This document shows positions 13,192 through 23,406 of a DNA stretch of 64,000 bases, one piece after another. This stretch comes from Haematobia irritans. Its lineage: Eukaryota > Arthropoda > Insecta > Diptera > Muscidae. Every line of letters begins with the position of its first letter. The stretch's first letter is position 1. The notes below the pieces were generated by a model. It saw nothing but the letters and a program-made list of their open reading frames with translations. It searched no databases and was not told where the DNA came from. Both the position numbers and the translations under genes were made by a program. The stretch covers positions 195,135,063-195,199,062 of the forward strand of contig NC_134397.1 in NCBI RefSeq assembly GCF_050003625.1, read 5' to 3'.

Positions 13192-13540
13192 GGGAGCCAC
13201 CATGGTGCAATGGTTAGCATGCTCGCCTTGCATACACAAGGTCGTGGGTTCGATTCATGCTTCGACCGAACACCAAAAAGTTTTTCAGCGGTGGATTATC
13301 CCACCTCAGTAATGCTGGTGATATTTGTGAGGGTTTCACAGCTTCTCTAAGTGGTTTCACTGCAATGTGGAACGCCGTTCGGACTCGGCTATAAAAAGGA
13401 GGTCCCCTGTCATTGAGCTTAGCATGGAATCGGACAGCACTCAGTGATAAGAGAGAAGTTCATCAATGTGGTATCACAATGGACTGAATAGTCTAAGTGA
13501 GCCTGATACATCGGGCTGTCATCTAACCTAACCTAACCTT
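13192..13540 (+). mobile_element. tRNA-derived SINE, family 1, full length, (CCTAA)n tail
   Basis: A 350-bp SINE. The head is tRNA-like, with an RNA polymerase III A box (TGGTGCAATGG) and B box (GGTTCGATTC) about 45 bp apart. The body carries the CGGACTCGGCTATAAAAAGG block and the shared 3' segment GTGGTATCACAATGGACTGA. It ends in CTAACCTAACCTAACC. The B-box half continues into TGCTTCGACCGAACACC. A possible target duplication is CAGTGAT, on the left just before the head and on the right at about 13545-13552, but a few bases intervene, so it is not certain. Other copies are at 18033, 18458, 48358 and 63115. Confidence 0.88.
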
Positions 13541-13679
13541 GGGCGCAGTGATACCGTTGTACCACTTTAGTGTCAAACGTAACAACGTTTTTAAGTGGTG
13601 TTTACGGTTGCCACTCGTGCAAAAACAATCTACCATAATTTTAATAAAAAAATGAAAAAACTTGTTTGAATTTTTTGAT
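13541..13679. other. Left flank of satellite block E with GGTTGCCAC motif
   Basis: Short non-satellite stretch holding ACGGTTGCCACTCGTGCAAA near 13606. An inverted counterpart, TTCTACCAAATGTGGCAACC, lies just beyond the far end of the satellite block (near 16785). The pair may be the eroded ends of an element now filled with satellite units. Confidence 0.4.
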
Positions 13680-16600
13680 CAAAATTTTGCCAAAATTTTA
13701 TTTCTTTAGAAAAATTTGCCAAAATTTTATTTCTATAGAAAACTTGGTCAAAATTTACATCTACAGAAAATTTTTGCAAAAAAGTCAATTGTCTAGAAAA
13801 CATTCTCAAAATTTTATTATTTTTTTTTAATTTGGTCAATATTTTATTTCCCTAGAAAATTTTGATAATTTTATTTCTTTAGAAAATTTTGCTAACATTT
13901 TATTTCTATGGAAAATTTTGTCAAAATTTTATTTCTATAGAAAACTTTGTCAACATTTACATTTATAGAAAATTTTTGCCAAAAAGTTAATTGTCTACAA
14001 AACCTTCCCAATATTTTATTTTTTTTTAATTTGGTCAATTTTTTTTTCTCTAGAAAAGTTTGTCCATATTTGATTTCTATAGAAAATTTTGTTAAAATTT
14101 TATTTCTATGGAAAATTTTGTCAAAATTTTATTTCTATGGAAAATTTTGTCAAAATTTTATTTCTATGGAAAATTTTGTCAAAATTTTATTTCTATAGAA
14201 AACTTTGTCAAAATTTTATTTCTATGGACAATTTTGTCACACATTTTTTATAGAAAATTTTGTCAAAATTTGTTTCCTATAGAAATGTTTGTCAATATTT
14301 TTTTTTCTATAGAAAGTGTTATCAATTTTTTTCCTAAAGAACATTTTGTCAGAATTTTATTTCTATAGAAAATTTTGTGAAAATTTTATTTCTATAGAAA
14401 TTTTTGTCAAAATTTTATTTCTATAGAAAATTTTGCCAAAATTTTATTTTTATAGAACATTTTGTCAAAATTTTATTTCTATAAAAAATTTCAACAAAAT
14501 TTTATTTCTATAAAAAATTTCAACAAAATTTTATTTCTATAGAAAATTTTGTCAAAATTTTATTTCTATAGAAAATTTTGTCAAAATTTTATTTCTATAG
14601 AAAATTTCAACAAAATTTTATTTCTATAGAAAATTTCAACAAAATTTTATTTCTATAGAAAATTTTGTCAAAAGTGTATTTCTATAGAAAATTTCAACAA
14701 AATTTTATTTCTATAGAAAATTTTTTCAAAATTTTATTTCCATAGAAAATTTTGTCAAAATTTTATTTCTATAGAAAATTTTTTCAAAATTTTATTTCTA
14801 TAGAAAATTTTGTCAAAATTTTATTTCTATAGAAAATTTTGTCAAAATTTTATTTCTATAGAAAATTTTGTCAAAATTTTATTTCTATAGAAAATTTTGT
14901 CAAAATTTTATTTCTATAGAAAATTTTGTCAAAATTTTGTTTCTATAGAAAATTTTGTCAAAATTTTGTTTCTATAGAAAATTTTGTCAAAATTTTATTT
15001 CTATAGAAAATTTTGTCAAAATTTTATTTCTATAGAAAATTTTGTCAAAATTTTATTTCTATAGAAAATTTTGTCAAAATTTTATTTCTATAGAAAATTT
15101 TGTCAAAATTTTATTTCTATAGAAAATGTTGTCAAAATTTTATTTCTATAGAAAATGTTGTCAAAATTTTATTTCTATAGAAAATTTTGTCAGAATTTTA
15201 TTTCTGTAGAAAATTTTGTCAAAATTTTATTTCTATAGAAAATTTTATCAACATTTTCAAAATTTTATTTCTATAGAAAATGTTGTCAAAATTTTATTTC
15301 TATAGAAAATTTTGTCAGAATTTTATTTCTATAGAAAATTTTGCCAAAATTTTATTTTTATAGAACATTTTGTCAAAATTTTATTTCTATAAAAAATTTC
15401 AACAAAATTTTACTTCTATAGAAAATTTTGTCAAAATTTTTTTCTATAGAAAATTTTGTCAAAATTTTATTTCTATAGAAAATTTCAACAAAATTTTATT
15501 TCTATAGAAAATTTTGTCAAAAGTGTATTTCTATAGAAAATTTCAACAAAATTTTATTTCTATAGAAAATTTTTTCAAAATTTTATTTCCATAGAAAATT
15601 TTGTCAAAATTTTATTTCTATAGAAAATTTTGTCAAAATTTTATTTCTATAGAAAATTTTGTCAAAATTTTATTTCTATAGAAAATTTTGTCAAAATTTT
15701 ATTTCTATAGAAAATTTTGTCAAAATTTTATTTCTATAGAAAATTTTGTCAAAATTTTATTTCTATAGAAAATTTTGTCAAAATTTTATTTCTATAGAAA
15801 ATTTTGTCAAAATTTTATTTCTATAGAAAATTTTGTCAAAATTTTATTTCTATAAAAAATTTTGTCAAAATTTTATTTCTATAGAAAATGTTGTCAAAAT
15901 TTTTGTCAAAATTTTATTTCTATAGAAAATTTTGTCAGAATTTTATTTCTGTAGAAAATTTTGTCAAAATTTTATTTCTATAGAAAATTTTATCAACATT
16001 TTTGTCAAAATTTTATTTCTATAGAAAATTTTATCAAAAATTTATTTCTATAGAAAATTTTGCCAAACTTTTATTTTTATAAAACATTTTGTCAAAATTT
16101 TATTTCTACACAAAATTTCAACAAAATTTTATTTCTATAGAAAATTTTGTCAAAATTTTATTTCTATAGAAAATTTTGTCAAAATTTTATTTCTATAGAA
16201 AATTATGTCAAAAATTTTATTTCTATAGAAAATTTTGTCAAAATTTTATTTCTATAAAAAATTTAGTCAAAATTTTATTTCTATAGAAAATTTTGTCAAA
16301 ATTTTATTTCTATAGAAAATTTTGTCAAAAGTGTATTTCTATAGAAAATTTCAGCAAAATTTTAGTTCTATAGAAAATTTTTTCAAAATTTTATTTCCAT
16401 AGAAAATTTTGTCAAAATTTTATTTCTATAGAAAATTTTGTCAAAATTTTATTTCTATAGAAAATGTTGTCCAAATTTTATTTCTATAGAAAATTTTGTC
16501 CAAATTTTATTTCTATAGAAAATTTTGTCAAAATTTTATTTCTATAGAAAATTTTGTCAAAATTTTATTTCTATAGAAAATTTTGTCAAAATTTTATTTC

Positions 16601-16694
16601 TACAGAAAATTTTTTCAAAATTTTATTTCTATAGAAAATTTTGTCAAAATTTTATTTCTATAGAAAATTTTGTCAAAATTGTGTTTCTATAAAA
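13680..16694 (+). repeat. 29-bp satellite array, block E
   Basis: Forward array. The first 700 bp are diverged. From about 14400 the units are close to consensus and include the most regular run in the window (14760-15180). A higher-order repeat of about 0.81-0.85 kb is marked by the AAAAGTGTATTTC variant at 14670, 15519 and 16327, each followed by the TTTCAACAAAA or TTTCAGCAAAA variant and then TTTTTTCAAAA with TTTCCATAG. Open frames at 13947-14368 arise where CTATAG is CTATGG. Non-coding. Confidence 0.94.
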
Positions 16695-17148
16695 AAGTAA
16701 GTACGTCTTATTTGGAGAGGAATATTTTTCAAAATTTCAAAAATTCTACCAATCTAAAAATCAGTAAAAAAATCTACAATTTAGAATTCTACCAAATGTG
16801 GCAACCGTGGTGGTGATACCTTTGGTCCCCCATATGTCATAAATTTTACATTTTTGTGCCACCATTTTATAATGATGTGCCGTTTGTTTCCTATATATAA
16901 TATTTTTAGTACATTTTAATCTCAAATTCTGTTAATATTATGGAAATTACGAGTCGCATATTGCATTTGTAGAATGTTTCCCATGGTAAATGGACACGTG
17001 TGCCGCCTAAAAGTATGTAAAGAACATTTTCTACATATATTTCGCAAACCAATGAAATGGAGATAGAATGACTGTTAGGTTAATGGAGATCTAAATTAAA
17101 AAAAAATACTTCAGAATTCTATATAAAATATCGCATTAGTGTTTAATG
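16695..17148. other. Unclassified spacer with inverted TGGCAACC motif
   Basis: Follows satellite block E. It contains TTCTACCAAATGTGGCAACC near 16785, inverted relative to 13606. The rest has no frame or repeat that I can name. Confidence 0.45.
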
Positions 17149-17791
17149 CACTGAAAAAAAGCATGCCCGGTTGCAAAGATTTTTGTCTTTACTTTAAAAA
17201 ATTTTGTATTGATTCCGAGCCAAAGAAGCGGAGAATACAAGTAAGGATACTTTTAAGATACGATTCTCTTTTAAATTTGGGTTTTGTGTACTTGCAAATT
17301 TTAATTTTTCGTTTTCTCAGCTTTTTTTCTTCATATGCTATCAAAGTCCTTTAAAAACGAATTAACGGCAACTTTATTTTCCAAATTAAGACTCGACTTC
17401 CAGTAGAAATTATGCTATGTTTCAAGTAAAAAACTTCTTTAAAATAAAGTTTTGAAAAACATGTCCTATATTTGAACGATTTTTTGCTTTGTAGTCAAGA
17501 TGCAAAAAGACAACAAATTTAAAGACAATTTCATTAAATTTCAAAATTTTTTCTGAATTATTAAAGTCAAGTTGACCTTAGACTAAACATCTTTTCTTTC
17601 ATGTAATGATACCCATTTTAAGTCAAATCACTTAATTATAAGGACAATACGACTTCATTGAAAAGTTTATCGACTTTTGGACAAGGAAAAAAACGTTATA
17701 TTAGAGAATGCGTCTTCAATGCTAAGCAAAATTTGCATTCATATTTTAAAGACATGAAATCTTTGACCTCACAACAATATTTTTTTCAGTG
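17149..17791. mobile_element. MITE with CACTGAAAAAAA terminal repeats, copy 2
   Basis: Second copy (643 bp) of the element at 6260-6909, in the same orientation. Left end CACTGAAAAAAAGCATG, right end inverted TATTTTTTTCAGTG. Shared interior blocks include GATTCCGAGCCAAAGAAGCG, CTTAATTATAAGGACAATAC and GTCAAGTTGACCTTAG. Flanking dinucleotides are TG on both sides. The 71-codon frame at 17139-17354 crosses the left terminus and is not a gene. Confidence 0.75.
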
Positions 17792-17934
17792 TGCGTTTGA
17801 CTGCTAATTTTTCTACATGGCAAAATGTGCCACTCTTAGTGCCTCTTTTGTAAAATGAGTCTGCCACCTTTTAATGAAAATCAAAACGACCCCTATTTGG
17901 TTTTCTACTATGGACTATTCGATTGTATATACCT

Positions 17935-18400
17935 CAAATCCCTCTTGGAAGAGGGTATTATAAGTTAGTCCATATGTTTCCAACTTCCAGAAGGTGATGA
18001 GATATGTTAGACACATGGTGTCTTTGGCATTATTAGGTTAGGTTAAGTTTAGTGGCAGCCCGATGTATCAGGCACACTTAGACTATTCAGTCAATTGTGA
18101 TACTACAGTAGTGAACTTCTCTCTTATCATTGAGTTCAGCCCGATTCTATGTTTAGCTCAATGACAAGGGACCTCCTTCTTATAGCCGAGTCCGAACGAC
18201 GTTCCAATATTGTTCAGGGTCGATCTAGCCATGTTCGTCTGTCTGTAAAAACAGTTTTGTAATCAAATATGACACAAGTATGTATTTTAGGTGAGAATGG
18301 AAGAAATCGGTTCAAATTTAGATGTAGCTTCCATATATATTTTTTGCCAGATATATTTTTTTAACAAAAACTTTACTTTTTTCACCATCCTAGAATGACA
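17935..18400. mobile_element. Old dipteran repeat interrupted by a SINE fragment
   Basis: Diverged interspersed-repeat sequence. It starts near a hairpin (CCCTCTTGGAAGAGGGTATT), runs through ACACATGGTGTCTTTGGCAT, is interrupted at about 18033-18208 by a reverse SINE fragment, and resumes with GTTCAGGGTCGATCTAGCC and AATCGGTTCAAATTTAGATG. The two halves read as one older element. I know this sequence type as a common fly interspersed repeat from memory only; its class is not established here. Confidence 0.5.
18033..18208 (-). mobile_element. tRNA-derived SINE, family 1, truncated copy
   Basis: Reverse-oriented 3' half of the SINE. It starts with the (TTAGG)n tail and extends through GGCAGCCCGATGTATCAGGC and the CTATAAAAAGG-box complement, ending near GACGTTCCAAT. 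The tRNA-like head is missing, as expected from incomplete reverse transcription. It is more diverged than the full copy 250 bp downstream (for example GATACTACAGTAGTG for GATACCACATTGGTG). Confidence 0.8.
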
Positions 18401-18457
18401 AAAAAAGTCTCTTTATTATGAGTTTCCCCTATATTTGAGTTTGCCTATTATCCCCTA

Positions 18458-18807
18458 GGTTAGGTTAGGTTATGTTAGGTGGCAGCCCGATGTATCAGGC
18501 TCACTTAGACTATTCAGTCCATTGTGATACCACATTGGTGAACTTCTCTCTTATCACTGAGTGCTGCCCGATTCCATGGTAAGCTCAATGACAAGGGACC
18601 TCCTTTTTATAGCCGAGTCCGAACGGCGTTCCACATTGCAGTGAAACCACTTAGAGAAGCTGTGAAACCCTCACAAATATCACCAGCATTACAGAGGTGG
18701 GATAATCCACCGCTGAAAAACTTTTTGGTGTTCGGTCGAAGCAGGAATCGAACCCACGACCTTGTGCATGCAAGGCGGGCATGCTAACTATTGCACCACG
18801 GTGGCTC
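18458..18807 (-). mobile_element. tRNA-derived SINE, family 1, full length with target duplication
   Basis: Complete reverse copy: (TTAGG)n tail, shared 3' segment, CTATAAAAAGG-type block, B box complement at 18744-18754 (GGAATCGAACC), A box complement at 18788-18798 (CTATTGCACCA, one change from other copies). It is flanked by a direct repeat of about 13-14 bp, CCTATTATCCCCTA, at 18444-18457 and 18808-18821. This proves integration by target-primed insertion and defines the ends: GGGAGCC at the head and the pentamer tail. Confidence 0.92.
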
Positions 18808-18821
18808 CCTATTATCCCCTA

Positions 18822-20224
18822 CATCCCATGAGCAATATTTAAAGTCATTTTATTCTGATTTACTTTTTGCTCCTTCCATGAAAGTCATATTTGGCATATA
18901 CTAGGCCTTCGATAAAGCCGACTAGTTTATGCAATACAGTCTCAATAGACCGGTGTTGGGAGAAACCTCAAATCAATACTACTTTTCAAGTAGCTATTTA
19001 TGTATCATACTATCGGATCGGATCAATCTATGTAAAATCATATCGGAAGGAAATGCTTTGACAACCCTTGTATCAGACAGGGATTGTAGCATAGAGAGAC
19101 TTGCTTATAATAAGCCACTTTTAATTTTTAGTTTAACATTACCTGTTTGAATTTGTTACTCTTAACGAATTTCCACAAAAGAATTTGAAAGCTTACCTGA
19201 AAATAGAAAAGAAAAATATGTTAAAAATATTGGTGATAAAATAATCAGGAAAAGAAAAGTATCAAGATTTTATACTGAATCATTCGATGGATATGTTCGC
19301 CATGCTCGGGATTTTCCGAACAGGAAGATTACAAAAACTCTTGGAAAAACTTGTCAGTTAAGCCAACAATATATACATCTTTACCCATCAGCACTGGCCA
19401 ATATCAGAGGCAAAGGCTTTTCATTTTGTTTTTCTAGAAAAAAGTATAAAACATGCTCTAAAGAACTTTCACTATAGGACTCCATTTTCGGATTCTTCAT
19501 ATAAACATTTTACAAAATTATTTAATTTAATGAAATTCAAATATAAATTCCTTAAATCCTGCAAATAAGTCTCATTTATTCAAGTCGCATAAATAAATAA
19601 AACCATCCATGTAAAATTTGCACTAAGTAGAGGGAGGATTAAGAGAATAATAAATGGCATTACCGCACAGACTTTATACGCTAGCATGCCAGAGAGAGAG
19701 AGAGAAAGAACCCTTTAGACAAAAGTGCATTTCAGCTACCACTTTGAAGTCAAGCACCATTTGTAATGGACCATTAGTTTTGACGGGCTTTAGTGTTAGT
19801 TAGTTATCTAGCTAGAAATTTTTAGACATAACTAAAGGAAATTCCTCTACAATAAACTGCTCACCCATGGAGAGAAGAATAACAAATATGCCAAATTGCA
19901 TAGACAGTCGACGGACAAAATGTCAGACATGCTTGAAGTAACTGAAAGTCATTAAGAGATAGCTGGGAGGATATGAACCTCCTTCGAATACTCGATTTCA
20001 TTTTGACAATTGTTTTGCTACATATATAGAGAGAAGAGCGCACCGATACCTCGTCTATCGCAACAAACAATCCATGATAGCCGAAAACTCGTAAACTACA
20101 GCTTTTACGACTTTTGCCACCAACACCACTCAAACACCAGCGAACCACGAAAAACCACTCACAGCAGACATGTCTACTCTAACATATTTAATAAAGACAG
20201 TGGTTGAAATGAAAATAATCTTTC
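18822..20224. other. Unclassified spacer
   Basis: About 1.4 kb with no satellite. It contains a short AGAGAG run at about 19691-19706 and overlapping small frames on both strands (18929-19150 plus, 19861-20148 minus, 20010-20207 plus) with no recognisable domain. The opposing 19861-20207 frames overlap each other and are likely chance. No named feature. Confidence 0.5.
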
Positions 20225-20331
20225 TTCGAAATTTTATTTCTATAAAAAATGTTCTCAAAATTTTATTTCTGTAGAAATATTCCTCAAAATTTTATTTCTA
20301 TAGAATTTTTTTCGAAATTTTATTTCTATAA
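20225..20331 (+). repeat. 29-bp satellite, four units before the foldback element
   Basis: Four diverged forward satellite units (TTTTATTTC then TATAAAAAA, TGTAGAAAT and similar) directly before the hairpin element. The same satellite resumes on its other side at 20906, so the hairpin element looks inserted into a satellite array. Confidence 0.85.
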
Positions 20332-20337
20332 TCATTG

Positions 20338-20900
20338 TTGTTGTTTTTTTGATTTCAGCTTAAAACCATGCATTGACTAACTACAAGTGTAGCTTAACCA
20401 ACAGAGGAAAAGAATGTTTGTCAAATTTATTTGGGCAAAGCCATATAGACTGCAAGATGGTTGGATGGAATTACCACATTCCTCATCAGCATCCTCTACT
20501 TGCAGCAAAACTATCAACCAATTATCAGAATAAATTCATTAAACCCAACAATGAACCACACTTGAACCTTCCGACAAAAGGTTTTACATGATAGCCGGCT
20601 TTGTTATATGTTTGTACGAATTTATTTCGGCATAAGCCGGCTATCATGTAAAACCTTTTTCGGAAGGTTCAAGTGTGGTTCATTGTTGGGTTTAATGAAT
20701 TTATTCTGATAATTGGTTGATAGTTTTGCTGCAAGTAGAGGATGCTGATGAGGAATGTGGTAATTCCGAAACGTGCGTCCATCCAACCATCTTGCAGTCT
20801 TCATGGCTTTGCCAAATAAATTTGACAAACATTCTTTTCCTCTGTTGGTTAAGCTACACTTGTAGTATAGTCAATGCATGGTTTTAAGCTGAAATCAAAA
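20338..20900. mobile_element. Foldback (long hairpin) element, copy 1
   Basis: A long inverted repeat. Left arm about 20345-20600, loop about 20601-20633, right arm about 20634-20895. The outer ends are TTGATTTCAGCTTAAAACC and its complement. The inner ends are TACATGATAGCCGGCT and its complement. The arms are nearly identical, but the left lacks about 13 bp (ACGCACGTTTCGG in that orientation) that the right has next to the GGAATTACCACATTCC segment. The element sits between satellite blocks. Small frames at 20373-20591 and 20622-20828 mirror each other and are not genes. Related single-arm copies lie at 40821-41700 and a two-arm copy at 62100-62480. Confidence 0.85.
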
Positions 20901-20905
20901 AACAA

Positions 20906-23406
20906 CAAAATTTTATTTCTATAGAAAATCTTGTCCAAATTTTAGTTCTATAGAAACTATTGTCAAAATTTTATTTCTAAAGAAAACTTTGTCAAAATAT
21001 TATTTCTATAGAAAATTTTGTTAAAATTTTATTTCTATAGAAAATTTTGTCAAAATTGTATTTCTATAGAAATTTTTGTCAAAATTTCTAACGAAAATTT
21101 TGTCGGAATATTATTTCTATAGAAAATTTTGTTAAAATTTTATTTCTATAGAAAATTTTGTCAAAATTTTATTTCTATAGAAAATTTTGTCAAAATTTTA
21201 TTTCTAAAGAAAATTTTGTCAAAATTTTATTTCTAAAGAAATTTTGTCAAAATTTTATTCCTAAAGAAAATTTTGTCAAAATTTTATTCCTAAAGAAAAT
21301 TTTGTCAAAATTTTATTCCTAAAGAAAATTTTGTCAAAATTTTATTCCTAAAGAAAATTTTGTCAAAATTTTATTTCTATAGAAAATTTTGTCAAAATTT
21401 TATTTCTATAGAAAATTTTGTCAAAATTTTATTTCTATAGAAAATTTTATTTTTATAGAAAATTTTGTCAAAATTGTATTCCTAAAGAAAATTTGGTCAA
21501 TATTTTATTCCTAAAGAAAATTTGGCAAAAATTTTATTTCTATATAAAGTTTTGTCAAAATTTTATTTCTATATAAAATTTTGTCAAAATTTTATTTCTA
21601 TTTTGTCAAAATTTTATTTCTATATAAAATTTTGTCAAAATTTTATTTCTATATAAAATTTTGTCACAATTTTATTTCTATAAAAATTTTGTCAAAATTT
21701 TATTTCTATATAAAATTTTGTCAAAATTTTATTTCTACAGAAAATTTTGTCAAAGTTGTATTTCTATACAAAATTTTGTCAAAGTTGTATTTCTATACAA
21801 AATTTTGTCAAAATTTTAATTTTATAGAAAACTTTGTCAAAATTTTATTTTTATAGAAAATTTTGTCAAAATTTTATTTCTACAGAAAATCTGTCAAAAT
21901 TTTATTTCTATACAAAATTTTGTCACAATTTTATTTCTATATAAAATTTTGTCAAAATTTTATTGCTATATAAAATTTTTTTAAAATTTTATTTCTATAT
22001 AAAATTTTCTCAAAATTTTATTTCTATAGAAAATTTTGTCAAAATTTTATTTCTATAGAAAATTTTGTCAAAATTTTATTCCTAAAGAAAATTTAGTCAA
22101 AATTTTATTTCTATAGAAACTATTGTCAATATTTTAGTTCTAAAGAAAATTTTGTAAACAATTTTATTTCTATAGAAAATCTAGACAAAATTTTATTTCT
22201 ATACAAAATTTCTTTTCTATTTTATTTCTATAGAAAATTTGTTCGAAATTTTATTTCTACAGAAAATTTTCTGAAAATGTTATTTCTATAGTAAATTTGC
22301 TGAAAATTGTATTTCTATAGAAAATTTTCTAACAAATTTATTTCTATTGAAAATTTTCTGAAAATTTTATTTCTATAGACATTTTTGTCAAAATTTCAGT
22401 TATATAGACAATTTTCTCAAAAGTTTATTTCTATAGTAAATTTCGTCGTAATTGTATTTCTATATAAAATTTTCTCAAAATTTTATTTTTATAGAAAATT
22501 TTGTCAAAATTTTATTTCTATAGAAAAATTTCTCAAAATTTTATTTCAATAGAAAATTTTCTCAAAATTTTATTTCGGTAGAAGTATTCCTCAATTTTTT
22601 TTTTTGTTTATAAAAAAAATTTTCAAAATTTAATTTCTAAAGAATTTGTTGTCTAAATTTTATTACAATAGAAAATTTTGTCAAGATTTTATTTCTATAG
22701 AAAAATTTCTCAAAATGTAATTTCTGTAGAAAATTTTCTCAAAATTTTATTTCTATAGAAAATTTTGTCAAAATTTTATTTCTATAGAAAATTTTGTCAA
22801 AATTTTATTTCTATAGAAAATTTTGTCAAAACTTTATTTCTATAGAAAATTTTGTGCAAATTTTATTTCTGTAGAAATTTTTTTGCAAATTTTATTTCTG
22901 TAGAAAATTTTCTGAAAATATGATTTCTATAGAAAATGATCTGAAAATGTTATTTCTATAAAAACTATTGTCAAAATTTTATTTCTATTAAAATAAAAAA
23001 TAAAGAACATTTTGTTAAAATTTTATTTCTATAGAAACTATTCTCAAAATTTTATTTCTATAGAAACTATTGTCACAATTTTATTTCTATATTAGATTTT
23101 GTTAAAATTTTATTTTAATATAAAATTTTCTCAAATTTTTTTTTCTATAAAATTTTCCAAAAATTTTATTTTTTTCAAAATTTTATTTCAATAGAAATTT
23201 TTCTCAAAATTTTATTTCTATAGAAATTTTTGTCAAAATTTTATTTCTGTAGAAAATTTTGTCAAAATTTTTTTTCTATAGTAAATTTTCTAAAAATTTT
23301 ATTTGTATTGAAAATTTTGTTAAAATTTTATTTCTATAGAAAATTTTGTCAAAATTTTAGTTCTATAGAAAATTTTGTCAAAATTTTATTTCTATAGAAA
23401 ATTTTG
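20906..23406 (+). repeat. 29-bp satellite array, block G
   Basis: Forward array. Between 21190 and 21540 units carry TTTCTAAAGAAA or TTCCTAAAGAAA in place of TTTCTATAGAAA. Between 21540 and 21990 many carry CTATATAAAA, which removes the in-frame TAG and explains the 91-codon chance frame at 21581. Units from 22220 to 23300 are more diverged (TTTTCTGAAAA, TTTTCTCAAAA). The block ends in (ATTT)n and a T run at about 23406-23443. Confidence 0.93.

Noticed and set aside
20373..20828. Pair of small genes in opposite directions with similar proteins
   Set aside because: The two frames are mirror images from the arms of the foldback element.
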